A stretch of DNA of 64,000 nucleotides, taken from assembly GCF_009862785.1 (NCBI RefSeq), contig NZ_WWHU01000001.1, forward strand, positions 4,216,001 to 4,280,000, read 5' to 3'. The notes below the pieces were generated by a model. It did no database searches. It had not been told where the DNA came from and was given only the letters and a program-made list of their open reading frames with translations. The stretch's first letter is position 1. Each line of letters opens with the position of its first letter. Source of the DNA: Gordonia sp. SID5947. GTDB lineage: Bacteria > Actinomycetota > Actinomycetes > Mycobacteriales > Mycobacteriaceae. Below, piece by piece: positions 44,327-52,944 of this stretch. A program made the translations under genes and the position numbers.

Positions 44327-45997
44327 ATGATGTCAGACAGCCAAGGTGCGTCCGAGGCGTCGGTGCAGGCCGACGAGGAGGCCGCACCGGTGCAGGGCGG
44401 GCCGGTGAACCACGTGGGACAGGCCGCGGTCGGACCGCCCGCCGTGCTGGGCACCCCGCTGAGTCCCACCGCCACCAAGGTCATGGTGCTCGGTGCCGGT
44501 GAACTGGGCAAAGAGGTGATCATCGCGTTCGCGCGACTCGGCGTCGAGGTGATCGCCGTGGACCGGTACGCCGATGCGCCCGGGCAGCAGGTGGCCCATC
44601 ACGCCGAGGTCATCGACATGACCGACGCCGACGCTCTGCTGGCCCTCGTCGAGCGCCACCGGCCGCATTACGTGGTGCCCGAGATCGAGGCGATCGGAAC
44701 CGCAGCTCTCGTCGAGGTGGAGAAGCGCGGGCTGGCCGAGGTGATCCCGACGGCGCGAGCCGTGGTCGCCACCATGGATCGCGAAGGCATCCGTCGTCTC
44801 GCCGACGAAGAACTCGGACTCCCGACGTCGCCCTACCTCTTCGCGTCCTCGCACGAGGAGCTCGAGGTCGCGGTCGGGGAGATCGGCTTCCCGTGTGTGG
44901 TGAAACCGGTGATGTCGTCGTCGGGCAAGGGCCAGACCGTGGTTCGCGCCCCGGCCGACATCGGACCCGCCTGGAGCTCCGCGACCACCGGCGCCCGCGT
45001 GCAGGGTGAGCGCGTCATCGTCGAGGGCTTCATCGAGTTCGACTACGAGATCACCTTGCTGACGGTGCGCGCGATCGACCCGGCCACCGGCCGTCTCGCC
45101 TCGCATTTCTGCGCTCCCATCGGCCATCAGCAGGTGGACGGCGACTACGTGGAGAGCTGGCAGCCGCACGAGATGTCCACCGACGCGCTCGGGGCGGCGA
45201 CGTCCATCGCGGCGCGTATCGCGACCGGTCTCGGCGACGGGAAGCTCGCGGGCCGCGGCGTCTTCGGCGTGGAACTGTTCGTCAAAGGCGACGACGTCTA
45301 CTTCTCCGAGGTCAGTCCGCGTCCGCACGACACCGGGCTGGTGACTCTGGCCACCCAGCGGTTGTCGGAGTTCGAGATGCATGCCCGGGCGATCCTGGGC
45401 CTGCCCGTCGACGTCACGCTGGCCTCGCCGGGTGCGTCGGCGGTCATCTACGGCCAGCTCGACGAGCCCGCGATCGGATTCGAGAACGTCGCGCGGGCAC
45501 TCGCGGTGCCGGAGACCGACATCCGGCTGTTCGGCAAGCCGGAGAGCTTCCATCGTCGCCGGATGGGTGTGGTCACCGCGACCGCCGACGACGTCGAGAC
45601 GGCGCGGCAACGGGCCGTCCACGCCGCGTCGCTGGTGACCCCGGTGTCGGGACGCCCCTTCGAGCGGTTGACGCCGGTCCCGATGGCCGAGCCGGTCGTC
45701 CCGCCTGCGCCGCCGCGGGCCGCGCCTGCGCCGCCTCCGCCGGTGCCGTCACGTCCCACCGCGCCGCCACGCGGCGCTCCGGGAACCCCGCAGCCTCCCG
45801 GTCCGCAAGCACCCGGTCCGCACGCACCCGGACCGCGTCAGGGACCGGTTCCGCCGCGCGGGCCGATGCCGCCCCGGGGTGCTCCGGCCCGACCGACGGG
45901 CCCGCCACCGCGAGCGGTTCCGCCTGCCTCCGGCCGGCCCGCCGGGCCACCGCCGCCCCGGCCGTCGGGCAATCCGACGCGCGCATCGGTCGACTGA
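44327..45997 (+). CDS. purT: Formate-dependent phosphoribosylglycinamide formyltransferase with a long Pro-rich tail
   Basis: 556 residues; PurT is normally about 390-400. Residues about 45-425 are a complete ATP-grasp enzyme ([75 protein letters not shown]), which makes formyl-GAR from GAR, formate and ATP in purine synthesis. A C-terminal tail of about 105 residues is almost all Pro, Ala, Gly and Arg, with repeated PPRG and PGP units. An N-terminal extension of about 40 residues precedes the core. Start taken at ATG 44327 (44330 equally possible). The tail is unusual and not needed for catalysis. purT near metZ recalls Rv0389-Rv0391. Confidence 0.93.
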   Translation: MMSDSQGASEASVQADEEAAPVQGGPVNHVGQAAVGPPAVLGTPLSPTATKVMVLGAGELGKEVIIAFARLGVEVIAVDRYADAPGQQVAHHAEVIDMTDADALLALVERHRPHYVVPEIEAIGTAALVEVEKRGLAEVIPTARAVVATMDREGIRRLADEELGLPTSPYLFASSHEELEVAVGEIGFPCVVKPVMSSSGKGQTVVRAPADIGPAWSSATTGARVQGERVIVEGFIEFDYEITLLTVRAIDPATGRLASHFCAPIGHQQVDGDYVESWQPHEMSTDALGAATSIAARIATGLGDGKLAGRGVFGVELFVKGDDVYFSEVSPRPHDTGLVTLATQRLSEFEMHARAILGLPVDVTLASPGASAVIYGQLDEPAIGFENVARALAVPETDIRLFGKPESFHRRRMGVVTATADDVETARQRAVHAASLVTPVSGRPFERLTPVPMAEPVVPPAPPRAAPAPPPPVPSRPTAPPRGAPGTPQPPGPQAPGPHAPGPRQGPVPPRGPMPPRGAPARPTGPPPRAVPPASGRPAGPPPPRPSGNPTRASVD

Positions 45998-46018
45998 CCC
46001 CCGGATAGGCCGTCCCCG

Positions 46019-46498
46019 ATGTCCCTTGGTGGGGAGTTGCTGGTCGGGGCGGTCATCCTCGTCGGGCTGCTCGGAATCGTCTTCCCGGTGCTGCCGGGCA
46101 GTCTGTTGGTGCTCGGCGCGATCGGTGTCTGGGCGGCGATCGCCGGGGGCTGGGCGTGGGCGATCTTCGGAGCCGCCGCGGCGGTGATCGTGCTCGGCGA
46201 GTTCGTCAAGTATTTCGTCGCCGGCCGCTCGTTGCGGTCCGCCGGCATCCCGAACATCACCATCGCGACCGGCGGCGTGCTCGGCATCGTCGGCTTCTTC
46301 GTGATCCCGGTGATCGGCCTGTTCATCGGCTTCGTGGTGGGCGCCATGCTCGCCGAACTCATCCGCACGCGCAGCGTGGGTGCGGCCTGGCGTGGCACGG
46401 TGTCGTCGTCGAAGGCGGCGTTGATCACCATGGGCATCGAGTTGTTCGCGGCCCTGCTCGGCACCGCGATCTGGTTGGTGGGCGCGGGGATCTGGTGA
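46019..46498 (+). CDS. DUF456 family membrane protein
   Basis: 159 residues, four or five helices, with the family motif GIVFPVLPGSLLVLGAIGVWA near the N terminus (quoted: FPVLPGSLLVLGAIGVWA), then GEFVKYFVAGRSLRSAGIPN and the glycine-rich VGFFVIPVIGLFIGFVVGAM. DUF456 proteins are small polytopic proteins of unknown function, found in actinobacteria and elsewhere. Starts 22 nt after purT on the same strand. Convergent with the fepC-like gene, with 0 nt between the two stops. Confidence 0.88.
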   Translation: MSLGGELLVGAVILVGLLGIVFPVLPGSLLVLGAIGVWAAIAGGWAWAIFGAAAAVIVLGEFVKYFVAGRSLRSAGIPNITIATGGVLGIVGFFVIPVIGLFIGFVVGAMLAELIRTRSVGAAWRGTVSSSKAALITMGIELFAALLGTAIWLVGAGIW

Positions 46499-47338
46499 TC
46501 AGGGCAGCCGTGTTGCGGCGCGCGCGCCGAGGGGCACGATCATGGGTGCGCCGAACACCGGGTCGGCCATCACGTGCGACTGCAGGCCGAAGGCCGCGTG
46601 CAGGAGATCGGCGGTGATCACCTCGTCGGGCCGCCCGTGCGCGACGAACTCGCCCGCTCTCATCACGAAGAGCGAATCGCTGTAGCGCGCAGCGAGATTG
46701 AGATCGTGTAGGACCATCACCACTGTCTTGCCGTGCTCGGTGCGCAAGGTGTGCACGAGGTCGAGGATCTCGACTGAGTGGGCGAGGTCGAGGTAGGTGG
46801 TCGGTTCGTCGAGGAGCAGGAGGTCGGTCTCCTGGGCGAGCGTGAGTGCGATCCACACGCGCTGGCGCTGCCCGCCGGACAGTGCGTCGACCGGGCGGTC
46901 GGCCAGTTCGGTCGTGGCCGTCTGCTCCATCGCCAGTGCCACCGCCGCCTCGTCGGCCGCCGACGCCTGCTGATACCACCGCTGGTGGGGATGACGTCCC
47001 CGCGCGATCAGGTCCTCGACGGTGAGGCCCTCGGGCGCAACAGGATTCTGCGGCAACAGGCCGAGGCGACGCGCGACGTCCCTCGGACGCATCCGATTGA
47101 TGTCCTCGTCGTCGAGGTAGACGGTTCCCGACCGGGGTGGTAGCAGCCGCGACAGCGCGCGGAGCAACGTCGACTTCCCACATCCGTTGGGGCCGATGAT
47201 GGTGGTGATCTCCTGATCGGGGATCGCGATGTCGAGGTCGGAGATGATGACCCGGTCGTCGTAGCCGACCTGCAGTCCCGACGCGCGCAAGCGCGACGTG
47301 GTGACGGCTTCGGTGGTGGCCGTGTCTGAGGAGGTCAT
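46499..47338 (-). CDS. Fe3+-siderophore ABC transporter ATP-binding protein
   Basis: 279 residues; FepC/FhuC-type ATPase. Walker A GPNGCGKSTLLRALSRLL, Q loop LLPQNP, signature LSGGQRQRVWIAL, Walker B LLLLDEPTTYLDL and the switch His in VVMVLHDLNLAARYSD are complete. Energises the two permeases upstream. Its ATG overlaps the preceding permease stop (ATGA). Last gene of the three-gene import operon; the matching binding protein is 2.3 kb away at 51791. A FepC assignment is by family; the siderophore is unknown. Confidence 0.93.
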   Translation of the reverse strand: MTSSDTATTEAVTTSRLRASGLQVGYDDRVIISDLDIAIPDQEITTIIGPNGCGKSTLLRALSRLLPPRSGTVYLDDEDINRMRPRDVARRLGLLPQNPVAPEGLTVEDLIARGRHPHQRWYQQASAADEAAVALAMEQTATTELADRPVDALSGGQRQRVWIALTLAQETDLLLLDEPTTYLDLAHSVEILDLVHTLRTEHGKTVVMVLHDLNLAARYSDSLFVMRAGEFVAHGRPDEVITADLLHAAFGLQSHVMADPVFGAPMIVPLGARAATRLP

Positions 47339-48447
47339 ACCGTGGCCTTTCGGGACATCGCGATCATGAGGTAGATGAGGCACGGCCCGCCGATCGCCGC
47401 GGTGACGATGCCGACCGGCAGGCCGCCCGGCAGGAGTGTGCGGCACAGCAGGTCGCCGCCGAGCACGAGGATTCCGCCGACGATGCCCGAGGCGAGCGGT
47501 GTGGGCAACGGCGTGCCGGTCAGACGCAGCGCGATCTGCGGCGCCAACAGCGCGACAAAGGCGATCGGGCCTGCGGCCGAGACACAGAGCGCGGCCACCA
47601 CCACCGCGATCACCAGCAGGAACGTGGTCACCCGGCCCGCGTTGACGCCGAGTCCGCGGGCGACGTCGGGGCCGAGGCCCAGAATGCCGATCGCGCGCGA
47701 CAGCCCGATCACCGCCACCACGCCGACCCCGACCGCGATGGCGGCCGGCCACACGTCGGACCAGGTCACCTGGGAAACCGAGCCCACCAGCCAGGTCTGT
47801 GCGCGCGCCGCGTCGGCGATCTGCGCGCGCGTCAGCATGTACGAGGTGAGTGCCTGGAGCATCCAGGTGACACCGACACCGATGATGACGAGCCGGAAGG
47901 GGTCGATGCCGACGTTCGCCGAACGGCCCGGCCAGGCGAGCACATACATCACGATCGCGGTGGCGAAGCCACCGATCAGGGCGGCGGCCGGCACGCCGAG
48001 ACCGGCCAGCCAGGCGCCCCAGGTGGACGAGAAGGCGATGGCGGCGACGGCGGCGGCACTCGCGCCCGCGGTGATACCCAGGATGTCGGGGGTGGCCAAC
48101 GGATTACGAGCGATCAGCTGGGTGAGGGCGCCCGCCATCCCGAAGCCGAAACCGACCAGCAGCGAGACCAGCGCGCGGGGGAGCGAGACGTCGAACACCA
48201 CGACGTTCTCGATCCGGGTGCCGCCGCCGAGCAGCACCCGGGCCACGTCGACCGGACTCATCGGATAGTCACTGATCCCGATGCTCAGCAGGAACAGCAG
48301 CAGGGTGAGCGCGACCGCGACGGCCATCGTCACCAGCATCCGGGGGCGGATGACCCACGACGACGACCCGACTCTCAGGACGCGGCGTCGCGTGCGTTGG
48401 GGTGCTTCGGGTTCGGGGGTGGGGCCCGGCCGGATGTCGGTGGTCAT
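47335..48447 (-). CDS. FecCD-family siderophore ABC transporter permease (FepG-like)
   Basis: 370 residues with about ten helices. Conserved FecCD text: LPRALVSLLVGFGFGMAGAL, NPLATPDILGITAGASAAAV, GGFATAIVMYVLAWPG and GPIAFVALLAPQIALRLTG (the ATPase-coupling loop region). The N-terminal 35 residues are Arg-rich and cytoplasmic. Forms a heterodimer with the next gene's product. ATG 48447 overlaps the FepD-like stop, and its own stop overlaps the ATPase start, so all three are coupled. Confidence 0.92.
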   Translation of the reverse strand: MTTDIRPGPTPEPEAPQRTRRRVLRVGSSSWVIRPRMLVTMAVAVALTLLLFLLSIGISDYPMSPVDVARVLLGGGTRIENVVVFDVSLPRALVSLLVGFGFGMAGALTQLIARNPLATPDILGITAGASAAAVAAIAFSSTWGAWLAGLGVPAAALIGGFATAIVMYVLAWPGRSANVGIDPFRLVIIGVGVTWMLQALTSYMLTRAQIADAARAQTWLVGSVSQVTWSDVWPAAIAVGVGVVAVIGLSRAIGILGLGPDVARGLGVNAGRVTTFLLVIAVVVAALCVSAAGPIAFVALLAPQIALRLTGTPLPTPLASGIVGGILVLGGDLLCRTLLPGGLPVGIVTAAIGGPCLIYLMIAMSRKATV

Positions 48448-49502
48448 ACGGCGGCCAGCTTCCGTTTGCGGACGAGGGCGATGAGGAACGGTGCACCGAC
48501 GAGCGCCAGGACCACGCCGACCTGGACTTCGCCCGGGCGAGCGATGACCCGTCCGATGACGTCGCAGACCAGTACCAGGATCGCGCCCAGCAGAGCCGAA
48601 TACGGGACGATCCATCGGTAGTCGGCGCCGGTGATGGCGCGCGCGATGTGCGGGACCACCAGCCCGAGGAAGACGATCGGACCGCATGCCGCCGTCGCCG
48701 CGCCGACGAGCAGGGTGATGGTGAGGATGCCCATGACACGGATCAGGACGACGCGCGAACCGAGCGCTTTGGACATGTCGTCGCCCAGGCTGAGCACGTT
48801 CAGGAAGAAGCCGCTGCCCAGCGCGAGGACGAGGCCGATGACGACGAACGGCAGCGCCGCCGAGAACACATCCAGCCCTCGACCGGTGGTGGCGCCGACG
48901 TTCCAGAACCGCCAGGCGTCGAGGGTGACGCTGTCGGACAGCACGATTCCCGACGTGATGGCGAGGAGCAGTGCGGACAGGCCGGTGCCGGCGAGGATGA
49001 GGGTCAGCGGGCTGGCGCCGGAGAGCGCTGCGAGACCGAAGACCGCACTCGCCGCGACCAGGGCGCCGACGAGTCCAAAGGCCATGTATGCGACGGGACT
49101 CTGGATGCCGAGCAGGTAGACGCCCGCGACGACGGCGCATGCGGCACCGGCGTTCACCCCGAGCATCCCCGGGTCGGCCAGAGGGTTACGTGTGTGTCCT
49201 TGCGCGAGTGCGCCTGCGGCGCCGATCGCCAGGCCGATCACCAGTCCCAGTACGGTCCGCGGGAACCGGAGGTCCCAGACGATGCCGTAAACGTCTGTCG
49301 CGCCGGGGGGAGCCGGTGGGGCCTCGAGGACGATCCACGGGATGCCGTGGAAGTCCGTGGCTTTCAGCGACGGCCATCCGCCGGCCTGCAGCGCGTCGAT
49401 CACTTCGCCGATACCGAGCTGGCGCGTGCCGATCGCGATGGAGGCGAAGAGCGCCACCACGACCACCGCGACAAGCAGGAGAATCCCGGTGGTTCGGCGC
49501 AT
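48444..49502 (-). CDS. FecCD-family siderophore ABC transporter permease (FepD-like)
   Basis: 352 residues, about ten helices; FecCD motifs LRFPRTVLGLVIGLAIGAAG, NPLADPGMLGVNAGAACAVV, and GPIVFLGLVVPHIARAITG near the C terminus. First gene of the operon. The ATG at 49502 (not the longer open frame to 50294, which is antisense to the secreted gene and fprA) directly abuts an iron-box-like palindrome, so repression by an IdeR/DtxR-type protein under iron-replete conditions is likely. Confidence 0.92.
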   Translation of the reverse strand: MRRTTGILLLVAVVVVALFASIAIGTRQLGIGEVIDALQAGGWPSLKATDFHGIPWIVLEAPPAPPGATDVYGIVWDLRFPRTVLGLVIGLAIGAAGALAQGHTRNPLADPGMLGVNAGAACAVVAGVYLLGIQSPVAYMAFGLVGALVAASAVFGLAALSGASPLTLILAGTGLSALLLAITSGIVLSDSVTLDAWRFWNVGATTGRGLDVFSAALPFVVIGLVLALGSGFFLNVLSLGDDMSKALGSRVVLIRVMGILTITLLVGAATAACGPIVFLGLVVPHIARAITGADYRWIVPYSALLGAILVLVCDVIGRVIARPGEVQVGVVLALVGAPFLIALVRKRKLAAV

Positions 49503-49520
49503 AAGGGTAACCTTACCAAC
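49502..49520 (-). promoter_or_regulatory. Iron-box-like site (IdeR/DtxR type) at the start of the siderophore permease operon
   Basis: On the + strand TAAGGGTAACCTTACCAAC; the centre GGTAA-CC-TTACC is a perfect palindrome. It agrees at about 14 of 19 positions with a IdeR-type variant I recall, TTAGGTTAGCCTTACCTAA. It touches the start codon, so the promoter probably lies just upstream and the RNA may have almost no leader. Iron regulation fits the genes. Confidence 0.65.
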
Positions 49521-49579
49521 GTCTCTCGGGGCGCCTCTGAGTGCGTCGCGGCGCCGTGTCGTTTGGATAACGAAAGAAG

Positions 49580-49611
49580 TACGCACCTGTGAACAGCCTG
49601 TGTGGTGCGTA
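49580..49611. promoter_or_regulatory. Inverted repeat with 16-nt spacer upstream of the secreted-protein gene
   Basis: TACGCACC (49580-49587) and GGTGCGTA (49604-49611) are exact inverted arms. The site lies in the divergent gap between the iron transporter operon and the secreted protein, 69 nt before its start. Spacing suits two half-sites of a dimeric regulator or a 5' UTR hairpin; there is no way to tell which from sequence alone. Confidence 0.45.
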
Positions 49612-49679
49612 ACGATTCGCTTGGCATGGGTCGATAGTCCAACCAGAACGTCACGAGGACACCGGAGTAGGAGAGATTG

Positions 49680-50135
49680 ATGAGAGCATCGCTCAAGCGC
49701 GCGGGTGCCACGGTATTGGCAACAGTGGGCATCGCGGCAGGCACGTTGGCCGGCACCACGCCCGCCCAGGCCGCGGTACCGGGGGACCTGGAGCTCGTCG
49801 GAGGCATCGAATGCCACTTCGGCCAGTGGGGTCAGCCGTGGAATCAGGCCTGGTACATGTACCGCTACATGACGGTCCGCAATGCCGGCGACACGACGAT
49901 GCACAACGTGATCCTCAACGAGATCAACGGCAAGTCGGTCCGGATCAAGGAGCTCAAGCCGGGCGAGACCATGTCCAAGTGGGACGCCAAGGCGAATCGG
50001 TGGGTGCGCCCCATCGAGACCCGCTGGTTCGGCTGCTTCCCGTCGTCGATCTCGGGCTTCACCTTTGCCAACGAGGCCGAGAACCTGACGAACAACTTCG
50101 GCTACTGGCAGAACTTCCGCCGACAGGACAACTGA
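49680..50135 (+). CDS. Secreted protein of unknown function
   Basis: 151 residues. A signal peptide is clear (basic RASLKRAG, hydrophobic VLATVGIAAGTLAGT, cleavage at AQA/AV). The mature part of about 115 residues is rich in Trp and Tyr (WGQPWNQAWYMYRYMTV) with two Cys (IECHFGQ and WFGCFPS) that probably pair. It has the look of a small beta-sandwich (MTVRNAGDTTMHNVILNEI). ATG 49680 is set by TAGGAGAG. I do not recognise the family. It is divergent from the siderophore permease operon and ends at a strong terminator. Confidence 0.8.
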   Translation: MRASLKRAGATVLATVGIAAGTLAGTTPAQAAVPGDLELVGGIECHFGQWGQPWNQAWYMYRYMTVRNAGDTTMHNVILNEINGKSVRIKELKPGETMSKWDAKANRWVRPIETRWFGCFPSSISGFTFANEAENLTNNFGYWQNFRRQDN

Positions 50136-50146
50136 CCACAGTGCGA

Positions 50147-50180
50147 AAGAGCGGCGATCGGAGAACCGATCGCCGCTCTT
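50147..50180. terminator. Strong hairpin terminator after the secreted-protein gene
   Basis: AAGAGCGGCGATCGG and its exact complement form a 15-bp perfect stem with the loop AGAA, 12 nt after the stop. The 3' side is GCTGTCTG, a weak T tract. It also lies downstream of the convergent fprA gene and so probably serves both. Confidence 0.9.
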
Positions 50181-50238
50181 GCTGTCTGTAGGTCCGATCG
50201 GCGGGCAACGACGGGTTGGTTGCCGGGCCGACGACGGG

Positions 50239-51636
50239 TCAGCTGCCGGGGCGGGAGACCTTGTGCGGTTCCGACGCCGCGAGCATGTCCTCACGCTCGA
50301 CGACCTTCACACGCTCACGGCCCTCGGCCGCGCCGAGGTTGCGCTCGTGCTCGTCGAGCCGGTACCAGCCGTCCCACGTGGTGAACGGGATGCCCTTGCC
50401 CTCGAGCAGCTCGATGACGGCGTCCTCCGACGGCTTGCTCGGCGAGAGCAGCACCCCGTTGGTCATGTCCTCGAGGATGCAGTCGACGGTCTCGTTGGCG
50501 TCACCCTTGGTGTGGCCGATCAGCCCGACGGGGCCGCGCTTGACCCAGCCCGTGGTGTACATACCGGTGAGGTGTTGTCCCTCGTCGAAGACGCGGCCCG
50601 CCTCGTTCGGGATCACGCCGGCCTGCTGGTCGAACGGGATCTGCGGGAGGTTGTCGGAGAGGTATCCGACCGCGCGGTACACGGCGCCGAGGTCCCAGTC
50701 GGTGTGCTTGCCGGTGGGCTTCACGTTGCCGGTTCCGTCGAGCTGGGTGCGCTCGGTCCGCAGTCCGACGACCTTGCCGTCCTCGCCGAGGATCTCCACC
50801 GGGTTCTCGAAGAAGTGCAGGAACAGCTTGTGGATGGCGCCCTGCTTGGGATCGCGGATCGCGTAGTTCTCGATGATCGTGGCGACCTGGTCGGTGATCT
50901 TGGAGCCACGACGCGCGACGGCCGAACCCTCGTCGTATTCGATGTCCTCGGGATTGACGACGACCTCGATGTTCGGCGAGTGATCGAGCTCCTTGAGCTC
51001 GAGCGGGGTGAACTTGGCCTGGGCCGGCCCGCGGCGACCGAACACGTGGACCTCGATGGCCTTGTTGGCCTTGAGTCCCTCGTAGACGTTTGCCGGGATC
51101 TCGGTCGGGAGCAACTCGTCGCCGGTCTTGGCGAGCACGCGTGCGACGTCGAGCGCGACGTTGCCGACACCGATGACCGCGACCTTCTCGGCATCGAGCG
51201 GCCAGGTGCGCGGGAAGTCCGGGTGTCCGTCGTACCAGGCGACGAACTGGGCGGCGCCGTAGCTGCCGTCGAGGTCGATGCCGGGGATGTCCAGCACGCG
51301 GTCGTCGGTGGCGCCGGTGGAGAAGATCACCGCGTCGTAGAGGTCCTGCAGCTCTTCGAGGGTGATGTCGGTGCCGTAGTCGATGTTGCCGAGCAACCGC
51401 ACCTGCGGCTTGTCGAGCACCTTGTGCAGCGCGGTGATGATGCCCTTGATGCGCGGGTGGTCGGGCGCGACGCCGTAACGGATCAGTCCGAAGGGGGCGG
51501 GCATCCGCTCGTAGAGGTCGATGCTGACGCCGCGATCCTTCGCGGTGTCGGACTTCATCAACGCGTCTGCTGCGTAGATCCCGGCGGGACCTGCACCGAC
51601 GATGGCAACCCGCAACGGGCGGCTGGTGTCACTCAT
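50239..51636 (-). CDS. fprA: NADPH-ferredoxin/adrenodoxin reductase FprA
   Basis: 465 residues; adrenodoxin-reductase-type FAD enzyme passing electrons from NADPH to ferredoxins, for cytochromes P450 and other redox partners. FAD motif VAIVGAGPAGIYAADAL (residues 10-26), then PAPFGLIRYGVAPDHP, NADPH motif VAVIGVGNVALDVARVLAK, and C-terminal GWVKRGPVGLIGHTKGDANET and WDGWYRLDEHE. The family call is firm (Rv3106-like). It lies between the secreted protein and the siderophore-binding protein, and may thus be linked to iron release or ferredoxin supply; that is inference. Confidence 0.95.
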   Translation of the reverse strand: MSDTSRPLRVAIVGAGPAGIYAADALMKSDTAKDRGVSIDLYERMPAPFGLIRYGVAPDHPRIKGIITALHKVLDKPQVRLLGNIDYGTDITLEELQDLYDAVIFSTGATDDRVLDIPGIDLDGSYGAAQFVAWYDGHPDFPRTWPLDAEKVAVIGVGNVALDVARVLAKTGDELLPTEIPANVYEGLKANKAIEVHVFGRRGPAQAKFTPLELKELDHSPNIEVVVNPEDIEYDEGSAVARRGSKITDQVATIIENYAIRDPKQGAIHKLFLHFFENPVEILGEDGKVVGLRTERTQLDGTGNVKPTGKHTDWDLGAVYRAVGYLSDNLPQIPFDQQAGVIPNEAGRVFDEGQHLTGMYTTGWVKRGPVGLIGHTKGDANETVDCILEDMTNGVLLSPSKPSEDAVIELLEGKGIPFTTWDGWYRLDEHERNLGAAEGRERVKVVEREDMLAASEPHKVSRPGS

Positions 51637-51756
51637 GGAGTAGGTGCTTTCCGTGGCTCAATGTGACTCTGGCGAGAGAGTCGCTGGTGGTGGCCGCTGA
51701 CGCGGCGCCTATCCCTTCTACGGTAGGCGTTCGACGCGCTTGGCCAAAATCTGTTT

Positions 51757-51772
51757 GTGAGGATTACCTCAC
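51757..51772. terminator. Short perfect hairpin between the siderophore-binding protein gene and fprA
   Basis: GTGAGG-ATTA-CCTCAC, 6-bp arms, 19 nt after the stop of the 51791 gene and 121 nt before the fprA start. It could terminate the binding-protein transcript; its AGGTAAT core also loosely resembles an iron box, so a regulatory role for fprA cannot be excluded. No strong T tract. Confidence 0.5.
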
Positions 51773-51790
51773 TTGTCCCCGTGCAGGGTG

Positions 51791-52831
51791 TCAGCGTTTG
51801 GCCGCTTCGGAGATCGGTCCGACGGCCTGGTCGGCAACCCACGGCAGCGTCAGCACCGTGGGCACCGACATCGCGCTCCCCACCTGCTGGTCCAGATAGA
51901 CGGCACGCCCCTCGGTCACGAGCGGCAGCTTGCTCCACGTCGGATCGCTCTTCAGCCGTGCGTTGGAGCCCTGCCAGTCCACCGCGACCACCACGTCGAC
52001 GTCGTTGAGCATCGACAGGTTCTCGGCCGAGATCTCGCCGTAGAAACCGTTGGTGATGGCCGGTTTCAGCGATTCGGGGAAGGTGAAACCGTAGTCGGTC
52101 AGCGTCTGTCCGCGGCCGTCCTCGGCGCTGTAGACCGACACCGCGCCGGTGGGAAGACCGGACACCACCGCGGCCGTCTTGCCGGCGAACTCGGGGTGTT
52201 TCGCCCGGACGTCGGCGAGGTATTTCTCGGTCTCGTCGATCTTCTTCTGGGCCGCGTCCGGCAGCCCGACGGCGCGGCCGATCTCAGTGGTCTGGACGTC
52301 CCACGGGATCTGCCAGTTCGGGTATTCCGCGGGCCGCACGATGGTCGGAGCGGCCTTGGTCAGGACGTCGTACTGCTCCCGGGTGGGGGCGGCACCGATG
52401 GCGGTGATCAGTTCGGGATTCGTCGCCAGCGCGTTGGGGATCTGACTGCCGAAGTCGGCCGCGGCCTGCGGGAGGACCACTGGTTCGGCGTCGCCGAGCA
52501 GCTCGGCGTTCCATGGCGTGCTGCGGTCCGGGGGATCGCCGAACGGCGCCACCGTGGTCGGCGTGACGCCGAGCGCGAGCAGGGTGTCGGCGTCGCCGAC
52601 ACCCATCGCGGCCACGCGCGACGGTTGCTTCGAGATCGTCGTCGAACCGTATGCGTGCTGAATCGTCGCGGGGAGCGCGCCGGACTCGGCCGCCGGCATC
52701 GACGCCGCCGCCGTGGAGTCCTCTTCCGGGGCACTGCAGGCGCCGACGACCAGGGTCGCGGCTGCGGTGAGACCCACGGCGGCCAGGCGGATCGGACGGG
52801 GCAGGGGGAGTCGTGCTCGGGTTGCGCGCAT
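51791..52831 (-). CDS. Iron-siderophore ABC transporter substrate-binding lipoprotein
   Basis: 346 residues. Lipoprotein signal: basic start, hydrophobic LAAVGLTAAATLVVGAC, with C32 as the lipidated residue. The periplasmic-binding fold of the FepB/FecB/FhuD type follows, with PSRVAAMGVGDADTLLALGV, PELITAIGAAPTREQYDVL and the long backbone helix (AAQKKIDETEKYLADVRAKH). It should deliver Fe3+-siderophore to the permeases at 47335-49502, from which it is separated by two unrelated genes. A degenerate iron-box-like sequence lies 25 nt upstream of the ATG. Confidence 0.92.
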   Translation of the reverse strand: MRATRARLPLPRPIRLAAVGLTAAATLVVGACSAPEEDSTAAASMPAAESGALPATIQHAYGSTTISKQPSRVAAMGVGDADTLLALGVTPTTVAPFGDPPDRSTPWNAELLGDAEPVVLPQAAADFGSQIPNALATNPELITAIGAAPTREQYDVLTKAAPTIVRPAEYPNWQIPWDVQTTEIGRAVGLPDAAQKKIDETEKYLADVRAKHPEFAGKTAAVVSGLPTGAVSVYSAEDGRGQTLTDYGFTFPESLKPAITNGFYGEISAENLSMLNDVDVVVAVDWQGSNARLKSDPTWSKLPLVTEGRAVYLDQQVGSAMSVPTVLTLPWVADQAVGPISEAAKR

Positions 52832-52855
52832 GGGGGCCTCACGTCGACGGAAGTC

Positions 52856-52874
52856 GGAACTTACCCCACCCTAA
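52856..52874 (-). promoter_or_regulatory. Degenerate iron-box-like site upstream of the siderophore-binding protein
   Basis: On the coding strand TTAGGGTGGGGTAAGTTCC; about 12 of 19 positions agree with TTAGGTTAGGCTAACCTAA, mainly in the first half. It lies 25 nt before the ATG. The second half-site is poor, so this is weaker evidence than the site at 49502 and needs a position-weight score. Confidence 0.4.
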
Positions 52875-52944
52875 CTTCTTGGCGCCCGTGCGCGCGGCGG
52901 CGCCCGCGGATTCGGCATCGCCGGTGGTCGATAGACTGCCCGCC

